Below, piece by piece: positions 1 to 6,002 of a DNA stretch of 21,712 nucleotides (position 1 is its first letter; each line of letters begins with the position of its first letter). The translations under genes and the position numbers were made by a program. Source of the stretch: Oscillospiraceae bacterium. GTDB lineage: Bacteria; Bacillota; Clostridia; Oscillospirales; Acutalibacteraceae. The stretch spans positions 1 to 21,712 of the forward strand of contig JAISRF010000147.1 of NCBI GenBank assembly GCA_031273775.1, given 5' to 3'. The notes under the pieces are model-generated. The model saw nothing but the letters and a program-made list of their open reading frames with translations, was not told where the DNA came from and searched no databases.

Positions 1-1
1 A

Positions 2-130
2 AAGCTAAAGGATGTCCTCGCCGAAGGGCTGGAACGGAACAAAATCCGTGACCTCGGCGCTCCACAGGTCGAAGCGGGGAGTAAACCATGTGGATTATAT
101 GCGCTATTCTGTTCGTGCCAATGCTTTTAG
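2..130 (+). CDS. 3' end of an unrecognised reading frame cut by the window edge
   Basis: An open frame enters from the left edge and ends at a TAG. Its translation begins KLKDVLAEGLERNKIRDLG and ends in a Cys-rich stretch. The first part looks like an ordinary amphipathic helix, but the last third overlaps a better-looking small membrane frame starting at 88, so the true end of the gene is unclear. No family is recognised. It may be the tail of a gene from the accessory element that seems to occupy the left end. Confidence 0.2.
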   Translation, partial: KLKDVLAEGLERNKIRDLGAPQVEAGSKPCGLYALFCSCQCF

Positions 131-156
131 CATATTTAATCAAGAACAACAAATAA
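88..156 (+). CDS. putative 22-residue membrane peptide
   Basis: An ATG frame encodes a very short peptide, nearly all hydrophobic (WIICAILFVPMLLAYLI) with a basic end (KNNK). That is the pattern of a single membrane helix with its C-terminus in the cytoplasm. A GGGGAG run at 76-81 stands six bases before the ATG and could be its ribosome site. It is followed after 12 bases by another small membrane frame, so the two may be cotranscribed. No family is recognised, and at this length a chance frame cannot be excluded. Confidence 0.3.
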   Translation: MWIICAILFVPMLLAYLIKNNK

Positions 157-168
157 AAGAGTCCGTCT

Positions 169-291
169 ATGAATGATATATTAGACATATTTTATAATGC
201 TCCATTAGGCGGCAAATTTATATTTTTAGGTATAATTTTCATGGGGTTATCATTTATAGTTGCGATTTTATACAATGTGCTAAAAAAGTAG
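169..291 (+). CDS. putative 40-residue single-helix membrane protein
   Basis: The frame runs from ATG to TAG. A short polar start (MNDILDIFYNAPLGGK) is followed by one hydrophobic helix of about 20 residues (FIFLGIIFMGLSFIVAILY) and a basic end (NVLKK). This is a believable small membrane protein with its C-terminus in the cytoplasm. The upstream AAAAGAG at 156-162 is a weak ribosome site. The DNA here is visibly AT-richer than the housekeeping genes further right, consistent with acquired DNA. No family is recognised. Confidence 0.4.
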   Translation: MNDILDIFYNAPLGGKFIFLGIIFMGLSFIVAILYNVLKK

Positions 292-422
292 TTTTCTTTT
301 ATGCAGAATTTGAAAAAGAGCAAGAAGAACCGCTAAAACAGGTTGTTGGTGGTGACACTATCACGTTTGAGGGTGAATGTTGGGGCGGCTATTTTTCAAA
401 GTGCAAGTTAGCGGAGGATTGA
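291..422 (+). pseudogene. open frame without a start codon; possible C-terminal remnant
   Basis: This frame encodes a protein-like stretch, VFFYAEFEKEQEEPLKQVVG followed by GDTITFEGECWGGYFSKC, and ends at TGA four bases before the next gene. The frame is open back to 198, but I see no ATG, GTG or TTG in it, and its upstream part overlaps the 40-residue frame in another phase. It may be the tail of a broken gene, or a gene whose start was lost by frameshift. Its 3' end contains the GGAGG that serves the next gene. Function unknown. Confidence 0.25.
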
Positions 423-425
423 CGC

Positions 426-635
426 ATGGTTATTGTATATCTCTGGTTAGCTTTAGCCGCTATTCTCGCCCTCATGTTGGCGGCGAAACTCATTATTTTT
501 ATCGCTTTGGCGGTCAAGGGTGCCGCCATTGACTGGACAGGGTATAACAAAGGCATGATAACTTTAACCATGATTATCTTTTTCCCGGTGGTGTTTATTT
601 GGGGGCTATTAAAAGTTTTGATGAAGTCAGTATAA
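426..635 (+). CDS. small two-helix membrane protein, unrecognised
   Basis: A 69-residue protein starts at ATG. The GCGGAGGA at 411-418, eight bases upstream, is a strong Shine-Dalgarno site and supports a real gene. Residues about 3-31 form a long hydrophobic segment (LWLALAAILALMLAAKLIIF). A short polar loop follows (DWTGYNKG), then a second hydrophobic segment at about 46-65 and a basic end. The topology is a helical hairpin. It is the last of a run of tiny membrane frames and is followed by a hairpin terminator at 659. Small bacteriocin, immunity or phage/ICE accessory membrane proteins can look like this, but nothing in the sequence decides among them. Confidence 0.55.
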   Translation: MVIVYLWLALAAILALMLAAKLIIFIALAVKGAAIDWTGYNKGMITLTMIIFFPVVFIWGLLKVLMKSV

Positions 636-658
636 ACACAAATTCATGTCAAAGAGCA

Positions 659-688
659 AACGCCCTGCCTGGTAATGGGTAGGGCGTT
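659..688. terminator. bidirectional hairpin terminator between convergent accessory genes
   Basis: AACGCCCTGCC (659-669) pairs with GGTAGGGCGTT (678-688) as an 11-bp stem with one wobble pair and an 8-base loop. It lies 23 bases after the + strand membrane gene and 5 bases after the end of the minus-strand remnant at 694. On the minus strand it is followed by TTTGCTCTTT. On the plus strand the following bases (CCTGTTC) are less T-rich. A shared terminator for convergent transcription is the simplest reading. Confidence 0.5.
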
Positions 689-693
689 CCTGT

Positions 694-816
694 TCATATC
701 AACCCGGACAGCTTCGCAAAGACTTTAGCGGCTGCCACGCTGCCGGGGATGATTCGGTGGGTAGTTCGTCAAGCTCCGGGCATTGAAACGCAAGCCGGAT
801 ATAATGCGCGGCTCAT
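694..816 (-). pseudogene. small gene remnant with one in-frame stop
   Basis: The ATG overlaps the stop of the upstream minus-strand frame as ATGA, a typical coupled start. The frame reads MSRALYPACVSMPGA, then TGA at 769-771, then continues in the same phase as RTTHRIIPGS and AAAKVFAKLSG to a second TGA at 694-696, next to the terminator hairpin. Two protein-like halves separated by one TGA suggest a 40-residue protein inactivated by a single CGA-to-TGA change. A sequencing error or stop readthrough are alternatives. No family is recognised. Confidence 0.35.
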
Positions 817-1220
817 TGCGTATAGCCCTTAAACGCGGCTGTAAAATCGTCCGGCTTCGGCTCGGCTGTATCGGTCGGTTCTTCGCCCTCCTGCGGCTCG
901 ATTACTCGCGGTTGTTTGAACAGTCCATCGCCTTTAATCATTGCGTCAATCTGTTCAAAATAGTCACCTGCATCCGCAAAGTTAAAATTCCAATCATCCA
1001 CATCGCGTACATAACCCTCAAGCGTTTTGACGCATCCGTTCACAATCTCACGCCGAACGGAAATAGAATCGCGCAAGTCAAGTATTACGTCATACTGGTC
1101 TTGTCTCGCGGTTGCATATTCCCTCAATGCTCGGCAAAAAATCGGATTGTCACAATGTTGGTTGTGTAACTTTTGGATTTCATCCGTGGTTGGTGTAACC
1201 GGGCGTGACTCGCTTGTCAA
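813..1220 (-). CDS. unrecognised acidic protein, probably 5'-truncated or frameshifted
   Basis: A 135-residue frame starts at TTG without a clear ribosome site. The composition is protein-like and acidic: helical central part (EIQKLHNQHCDNPIFCRALR, then YATARQDQYD and VDDWNFNFADAGDYFEQID), then a Pro/Glu/Asp-rich tail (EPQEGEEPTDTAEPKPDD). Upstream on the same strand, another phase (1180-1284) reads KSLYSQADAALVSTGGKLL followed by DKRVTPG and a stop. Together they look like one longer gene broken by a frameshift near 1195-1205. The stop overlaps the ATG of the next remnant. No family is recognised; a prophage or conjugative-element origin is a guess from context. Confidence 0.4.
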   Translation of the reverse strand: MTSESRPVTPTTDEIQKLHNQHCDNPIFCRALREYATARQDQYDVILDLRDSISVRREIVNGCVKTLEGYVRDVDDWNFNFADAGDYFEQIDAMIKGDGLFKQPRVIEPQEGEEPTDTAEPKPDDFTAAFKGYTQ

Positions 1221-1401
1221 GCAATTTGCCGCCAGTTGACACTAACGCCGCGTCCGCTTGTGAATACAGGCTCTTATTTACGTCTTTTCAAATTTTATTG
1301 TCCCTGACCTGTTAGGCGGTTACGTTACCGGGCATAATAAGTCGGTAAAGGGGCGATTCTTGGCATTTAAAAGTGATTTGGAATGTGTTTTTCGATTTCT
1401 C

Positions 1402-1430
1402 TTGACAAGCGGTAAAAAAAGCGGTATGAT
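1402..1430 (+). promoter_or_regulatory. sigma-A promoter of rnjA
   Basis: TTGACA (1402-1407), a 17-base spacer and TATGAT (1425-1430) form a nearly perfect vegetative promoter, predicting transcription from about 1437. The spacer region contains two exact copies of AAGCGGTA (1407-1414 and 1419-1426), 12 bases apart, between and partly within the -35 and -10 boxes. This could be an operator. The promoter lies about 225 bases before the rnjA start, giving a long leader. Confidence 0.75.
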
Positions 1431-1439
1431 TACAATACA

Positions 1440-1465
1440 GGGGATGTACGCATACCTCCATCCCC
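1440..1465 (+). promoter_or_regulatory. 5'-terminal stem-loop of the rnjA leader
   Basis: GGGGATG (1440-1446) pairs with CATCCCC (1459-1465) around a 12-base loop, followed by only four Ts. It begins within a few bases of the predicted start of transcription. It could be a 5' stabilising stem, an early attenuator, or the target of RNase J feedback on its own message. The weak T-tract argues against a simple strong terminator. Confidence 0.45.
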
Positions 1466-1473
1466 TTTTACCG

Positions 1474-1501
1474 TTGACTTAATTTTTTTGATATATATAC
1501 A
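1474..1501 (+). promoter_or_regulatory. possible second sigma-A promoter for rnjA
   Basis: TTGACT (1474-1479), a 16-base AT-rich spacer and TATACA (1496-1501) resemble a vegetative promoter. It lies just downstream of the first stem-loop, so transcripts from here would lack that hairpin. It is weaker than the promoter at 1402. Confidence 0.35.
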
Positions 1502-1565
1502 GGTTTCTTTAAGGAAATCTGTTCTCCACAGCACAAAAAAACAGCAGCACGAAAAACAGCGACGC

Positions 1566-1595
1566 GGGAGACGGTTCGTACATGGCCGTCTCTCC
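1566..1595 (+). promoter_or_regulatory. second stem-loop in the rnjA leader
   Basis: GAGACGG (1568-1574) pairs with CCGTCTC (1586-1592) around an 11-base loop. Two further G-C pairs form across a one-base bulge (1566-1567 with 1594-1595). No T-tract follows, so this is a leader structure rather than a terminator. It ends 45 bases before the rnjA ribosome site. Confidence 0.4.
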
Positions 1596-1655
1596 TGTGC
1601 CTGTTGTGCCCGTGTACATAATAAAACCTCTAACTTCTAAAAAGGAGCAAACTTA

Positions 1656-3599
1656 GTGAAAGAAAAAACAAATCCCGATTCCACACCTCTCTACGGACTG
1701 GTACCCCCGCGTAAAAATGAGCAGGCGGCTCGTCTTCCCGGACGCCCCAACCTGAACAAACCAAAAAAGGACAAGGAAAACGCCCGACCGGACAAGCGAA
1801 AACCCACCAAGTTCAATCCCGGTGACTTAACGGCGGAATTGGCGCAAAACCGTGCGAATCTCAATGCTCCCGGCAACGCCGATGCCACTAAACAACCCGG
1901 TCAGCAAAAACAGCAAAAAAAACAGGGCGGCAAGGGAACCACCGTGCCGCTTCGCGTCATCCCGCTGGGCGGGCTGGACGAAATCGGCAAGAATATCACG
2001 GTGTACGAATATGAAAACGACATCGTTATTGTGGACTGCGGCATGTCCTTTCCGGACGAAGATATGCCCGGCGTGGACATTGTTATCCCCGATGTGTCTT
2101 ACCTGGTCAAACACAAAGAAAAAATCCGCGGACTTCTGCTCACCCACGGGCACGAAGACCATATCGGTGCCATTCCCTACCTTTTAAAAGAGATCAATGT
2201 GCCGCTGTACGGAACCGGACTGACCTTAGGGCTGGTAGAGGGCAAATTAAAGGAGCACCGCCTTGCCGCTTCCGCAAAGCTCAACGTCATTAAACCCGGC
2301 GACATGGTGACATTGGGCTGCTTTAAGGCGGAATTTATCCACGTGAACCACAGCATTCCGGACGCCGTTTCCATCGCGCTGCACACGCCGGTGGGCCTGG
2401 TGCTCCAGACCGGCGACTTTAAGGTGGACACCACCCCAATCGACGACGATGTAATAGACCTTGCCCGGTTTACAAAGCTTGGCCGGGACGGTGTGCTCCT
2501 CCTCCTGTCCGATTCCACCAACGCCGACCGCCCCGGCTTTACCATGAGCGAACGCAAGGTTGGTGAATCCTTTTCCGCACTGTTCAAAAACGCCGGCAAA
2601 AACCGCATTCTGATCGCCACCTTTTCCAGCAATATCCACCGTGTTCAACAGATTGTCGATGAAGCGGTGCGCACCGGGCGCAAGGTGGCGGTTTCCGGTC
2701 GGAGCATGATTAACACCGTGCAAATCAGCCGAGATTTGAATTATCTGCATGTGCCGGACGGCGTACTGATCGACATTGATATGATTAAGCGACTCCCGCC
2801 GGAACAGCTGGTTATCATCACCACCGGCAGTCAGGGCGAGCCCATGAGCGCGCTGTACCGCATGGCGTTTTCCGATCACCGCAAGGTGGAAATTATCCCC
2901 GGTGATATGGTGATTATCTCCGCCACACCCATCCCCGGCAACGAGAAAACCGTGTCCCGCGTGATTAACGAGTTGATGAAGCTCGGCGCCAATGTCGTCT
3001 ATGAAAACATGTACGATATTCACGTATCCGGCCACGCCTGTCAGGAAGAGCAAAAGCTGATGATGGCCATGACCAAACCGAAATTCTTCATGCCGGTGCA
3101 CGGCGAACAGCGCCACCTGCGCAAACACGCGGTACTGGCTCGGCAGATGGGCATATTGCCCGATAACATTTTAATGGGCGAAAACGGCCGCGTGCTGGAG
3201 CTGACCCGCCATTCGGCGAAGCTGAACGGCACAGTTCAGGCGGGGCGCGTACTGGTGGACGGACTGGGCGTAGGCGACGTGGGGAGCGTGGTTTTGCGCG
3301 ACCGGAAACTGCTGGCCGAAGACGGGCTGATTGTGGCTGCAGCCGGCGTGGATACTTATTCGGCGGAGCTGGTGGCCGGGGTGCAGATTATTTCTCGCGG
3401 GTTTGTTTATATGAAAGAGTCCGAACAACTGATTTCCGAGGCGGAGGAAACGGCTCGGCGGGCGCTTTTGGACGCGCTGACCCAAAGCCCCAAGGATTTG
3501 AACGCCATGCGCCTCAGGGTGAAAGAAGCGCTGTCCCGGTTTATTTATGAGCGCACCAAGCGAAGCCCGATGATTTTGCCCATTGTGATGGAGATTTAG
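1656..3599 (+). CDS. rnjA: ribonuclease J with long basic N-terminal extension
   Basis: RNase J is a cytoplasmic zinc-dependent endonuclease and 5'-3' exonuclease for mRNA turnover and RNA maturation. The GTG start is set by AAAGGAG at 1641-1647. Residues 1-96 are low-complexity and rich in Lys, Pro, Asn and Gln. The metallo-beta-lactamase core then starts at VPLRVIPLGGLDEIGKN. The metal motif HGHEDH is at 164-169. Other family hallmarks are HVNHSIPD, TGDFKVD, SDSTNADRPG, ATFSSNIHR, GRSM (beta-CASP), TTGSQGEPMSAL and HVSGHACQEE with PVHGEQRHL. The C-terminal domain is complete. At 647 residues it is about 90 longer than the usual ~555, all accounted for by the N-terminal tail, which may bind RNA or partners (inference). 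The gene is followed by gdpP after a repeat-filled gap of 78 bases. Confidence 0.96.
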   Translation: MKEKTNPDSTPLYGLVPPRKNEQAARLPGRPNLNKPKKDKENARPDKRKPTKFNPGDLTAELAQNRANLNAPGNADATKQPGQQKQQKKQGGKGTTVPLRVIPLGGLDEIGKNITVYEYENDIVIVDCGMSFPDEDMPGVDIVIPDVSYLVKHKEKIRGLLLTHGHEDHIGAIPYLLKEINVPLYGTGLTLGLVEGKLKEHRLAASAKLNVIKPGDMVTLGCFKAEFIHVNHSIPDAVSIALHTPVGLVLQTGDFKVDTTPIDDDVIDLARFTKLGRDGVLLLLSDSTNADRPGFTMSERKVGESFSALFKNAGKNRILIATFSSNIHRVQQIVDEAVRTGRKVAVSGRSMINTVQISRDLNYLHVPDGVLIDIDMIKRLPPEQLVIITTGSQGEPMSALYRMAFSDHRKVEIIPGDMVIISATPIPGNEKTVSRVINELMKLGANVVYENMYDIHVSGHACQEEQKLMMAMTKPKFFMPVHGEQRHLRKHAVLARQMGILPDNILMGENGRVLELTRHSAKLNGTVQAGRVLVDGLGVGDVGSVVLRDRKLLAEDGLIVAAAGVDTYSAELVAGVQIISRGFVYMKESEQLISEAEETARRALLDALTQSPKDLNAMRLRVKEALSRFIYERTKRSPMILPIVMEI

Positions 3600-3656
3600 G
3601 GACGGACACAAAGCCTGCCCCTACTCAACCGGGCGGACACAAGGCTCGCCCCTACT
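3600..3656. repeat. two tandem GTAGGGGC-type intergenic repeats
   Basis: Two 26-bp imperfect direct copies (3600-3625 and 3631-3656) share the pattern GG.CGGACACAA followed by GCCCCTACT. Read on the other strand each begins with GTAGGGGC and carries a TTGTGTCCG segment, and each is partly self-complementary. Similar GTAGGGGC elements recur in intergenic DNA of many bacteria. They fill almost the whole gap between rnjA and gdpP. A nine-base inverse partner, GTAGGGGCG, occurs at 5636-5644 across the stop codon of gdpP, so gdpP is bracketed by inverted copies of this core. Confidence 0.7.
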
Positions 3657-3677
3657 GAAACGGAGGCGAAAAACGCA

Positions 3678-5639
3678 GTGAAACAGGGTACTTGGTCGTT
3701 TTCTACCGTTTTGGCCGTGCTGCTTTTTGCGCTCTGCCTGCAAACGGGAATTGCCTTTTTTGCCGGCAGCGTGTGGTTAGCCGCTTCCGCGGTTTTAACG
3801 GCAGCCGCAGCGCTATATTCCGCGCTGCATCTTCGGTACATTCAACGGGGAATCCGCCGATATGTGGCAAAGCTTTCTGAAAATTTAGAGGCGGCCGGCA
3901 GTCAGGTCTTGCAGGGATTTTCCATCCCTGTGCTGGCCGCCGGCGGCAAAGATGAAATGATCTGGTACAATGAGGCGTTCAGGAGCGGGGTCACCAACGG
4001 ACAGGATATTTTCGGCCGTCCGCTGACAGACCTGATTGACGCGGAGGCTCTGCAAACCCTCAAAGACAACCGCCACGCGGAAATCGCCCTGGGCGATAAG
4101 CTGTTTACCACCTATTACAGCGTGTCCGGCGGCGAAAAAGACGCAATCAGCGTATTTTATTTTATTGATGAAACTCAGCTTCGCCATACCGCCGAGGAAT
4201 ATGCCCAGTCCCGCCCGGCTGTTGCCTATATTACCATAGACGGGGACGGCGAAATTGCGAAAGGCGTCCGGGACAACGCCCGCGCCGCCCGGTTGCTGGA
4301 AGCGGAAAAAGAAATAGAAGCATATTTTTCCGGAAGCGGCTTGCTGTGCCGGCTGTCCTCCAGCCTGTACCTGTACATATCCGAGAAACGCCGGTTGGAA
4401 GAGCACCGGGCGGACAAATTCGACCTGCTGACCCGCGTGAAGACAGCGGCGAACGGCGAGAACACCGGCGTTACGCTGTCCATAGGAGTGGGGCTTGGCG
4501 GGGAAACGCTGCGCGAATGTGACGAATTCGCCCGCGCTGCGCTGGATATGGCACTGGGGCGGGGCGGCGACCAGGCGGCGCTGAAAAACAAGGGTACATA
4601 CGAATTCTTCGGCGGGCACAGCCGCGGTGTGGAAACCCGAACCCGCGTACGCAGTCGGATTATCGCCTCCACGCTCCGCGCCCTCGTTGAGGAAAGCGAC
4701 AGCGTGCTGATTATGGGGCACGCATATTCTGATTTAGACTGCTTAGGCGCCGCAATCGGGGTGCGGAGCATTGCCGCCTGCTTAGGCAAAGAAGCAAAGA
4801 TTGTGCTGGAACCGACAAAAACGCTGGCCAAAGCCCTCCTTGACCGGTATCTTGCCCATGGCGGGAGCACCGTCACGCCTTCGGCGGCGCTCCCCGGCAT
4901 TACCCGTAAAACCCTGCTGGTATTGGTGGACACCCACCGCGCCGGATTTTTGGAAAGCAAGGCGGTGTACGACGCCTGCACAACCATCACGGTAATCGAC
5001 CATCACCGGAAAACGGTGGATTATATCGGAAACGCTGTGATTTTTTATCACGAACCGTCCGCGTCATCTGCCAGCGAAATGGTAGCGGAACTGGCGCAGT
5101 ATATGGTTGAATCAAACCGGAACCCCATCGGCAAATTCGAAGCGGAAGCGCTTTTATCCGGCATTATGCTGGACACGCGAAACTTTGTTTTGCGAACGGG
5201 CGTCAGAACCTTTGAAGCCTCGGCGTATTTGCGCTCCCGTGGAGCCGACCCGGTTCAGGTCAAGCAGATGTTTGCCGGAAGCATGGAGGCTTACCGCGAA
5301 AAAGCGAACATTGTCCAGCGGGCGCATATTATAAACGGGTGCGCGGTTTCATTGGTGGAGGAGGCCGGCAAAACCGTGCGGATAGCGGCATCTCAGGCGG
5401 CTGACGAACTTTTGTCCGTGGAAGGCGTGTCTGCTTCGTTCATTCTGTACCCGACGGAGGATAATCCCGCGGGAAAAGGCGTGAATATTTCGGCGCGCTC
5501 GTTCGGGCGGGTGAACGTACAGCTAATCATGGAAGCTTTCGGCGGCGGCGGGCACCATACCATGGCTGCGGCGCAGCTGCCGGGTGAAACACTTGAAGGG
5601 GCAAAAGAAAGGCTGATTGAGAAGCTGACAGAGCTGTAG
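3678..5639 (+). CDS. gdpP: c-di-AMP phosphodiesterase GdpP (PAS-GGDEF-DHH/DHHA1)
   Basis: This membrane-bound enzyme hydrolyses cyclic di-AMP to pApA and so affects potassium, osmotic and cell-wall homeostasis. The GTG start follows CGGAGG at 3661-3666. Two N-terminal membrane helices (about 10-30 and 32-50) precede a PAS-like region (about 75-165) and a degenerate GGDEF domain (about 175-305, ending in ALGRGGDQAALK). The DHH domain shows GHAYSDLD (347-354), VDTH (417-420), DHH (441-443) and GIMLDT (495-500), all consistent with two-metal catalysis. The DHHA1 domain carries GGGGHH (622-627). At 653 residues it matches the family length and all expected motifs are present. It is probably cotranscribed with rnjA and ends before the terminator at 5800. 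Confidence 0.94.
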   Translation: MKQGTWSFSTVLAVLLFALCLQTGIAFFAGSVWLAASAVLTAAAALYSALHLRYIQRGIRRYVAKLSENLEAAGSQVLQGFSIPVLAAGGKDEMIWYNEAFRSGVTNGQDIFGRPLTDLIDAEALQTLKDNRHAEIALGDKLFTTYYSVSGGEKDAISVFYFIDETQLRHTAEEYAQSRPAVAYITIDGDGEIAKGVRDNARAARLLEAEKEIEAYFSGSGLLCRLSSSLYLYISEKRRLEEHRADKFDLLTRVKTAANGENTGVTLSIGVGLGGETLRECDEFARAALDMALGRGGDQAALKNKGTYEFFGGHSRGVETRTRVRSRIIASTLRALVEESDSVLIMGHAYSDLDCLGAAIGVRSIAACLGKEAKIVLEPTKTLAKALLDRYLAHGGSTVTPSAALPGITRKTLLVLVDTHRAGFLESKAVYDACTTITVIDHHRKTVDYIGNAVIFYHEPSASSASEMVAELAQYMVESNRNPIGKFEAEALLSGIMLDTRNFVLRTGVRTFEASAYLRSRGADPVQVKQMFAGSMEAYREKANIVQRAHIINGCAVSLVEEAGKTVRIAASQAADELLSVEGVSASFILYPTEDNPAGKGVNISARSFGRVNVQLIMEAFGGGGHHTMAAAQLPGETLEGAKERLIEKLTEL

Positions 5640-5799
5640 GGGCGCAAAAAATGTCAAATTCTGCCGAACTAAAAAACGCCGGCGGCATAAACTGGTACAG
5701 AGGGGCGAAAAACGGGCCCGGCGCGCCGGTGGCGGGAAATGTGCAGTTTTTCCGCCCGTGGGGAGCCGCGCGCAACTTCTGCCGCCCCCTTATTATAAA
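5640..5799. other. GC-rich spacer after gdpP, no convincing gene
   Basis: About 160 bases lie between the gdpP stop and the terminator hairpin. The stretch begins with the GTAGGGGCG core and contains a CGGGCCCGG palindrome and GC-rich runs. A 102-residue frame starts at 5651 with no ribosome site and runs through the terminator and into the gyrA promoter, so I do not regard it as a gene. It may be remnants of repeat elements. Confidence 0.4.
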
Positions 5800-5839
5800 A
5801 CCGGTTTCCACCTGCTCTGCGGGTGGAAACCGGTATTTT
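5800..5839 (+). terminator. strong hairpin terminator of rnjA-gdpP
   Basis: ACCGGTTTCCACC (5800-5812) pairs perfectly with GGTGGAAACCGGT (5822-5834), a 13-bp stem with a 9-base loop, followed by ATTTT. AAAA directly before the stem would supply a T-run on the other strand. It separates the rnjA-gdpP unit from the gyrA promoter. Confidence 0.8.
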
Positions 5840-5920
5840 GGCGCTCTCGTTTTTTGTCATCTGTCGGATTTAAATTCATTATTACTAAAAAATTTTCTTT
5901 TTTCTTCTGGCGTTTTTTTG

Positions 5921-5949
5921 TTGTGTTCCGCGCCAAGCCGTGTTATAAT
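5921..5949 (+). promoter_or_regulatory. sigma-A promoter of gyrA
   Basis: TTGTGT (5921-5926), a 17-base spacer and a perfect TATAAT (5944-5949) predict transcription from about 5956. This gives a leader of roughly 47 bases to the ATG at 6003. The promoter also excludes the longer TTG-started reading frame, whose start would coincide with the -10 box. Confidence 0.75.
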
Positions 5950-6002
5950 TGGTGTGTAATCAGAGGTGCCGCGTTGCGCCAGAAAGGTCGTACATACCCA
6001 TT

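Noticed and set aside
783..1169. 128-residue + strand frame
   Set aside because: Lies opposite a more protein-like minus-strand frame, lacks a ribosome site and has an odd Cys/Arg-rich composition.
5651..5959. 102-residue + strand frame between gdpP and gyrA
   Set aside because: No ribosome site, runs through a 13-bp terminator hairpin and the gyrA -10 box, and has no protein-like pattern.
5949..6002. N-terminal 18-residue extension of GyrA from a TTG start
   Set aside because: The start would lie at the edge of the promoter -10 box, before the transcript begins; the ATG at 6003 gives the normal N-terminus.
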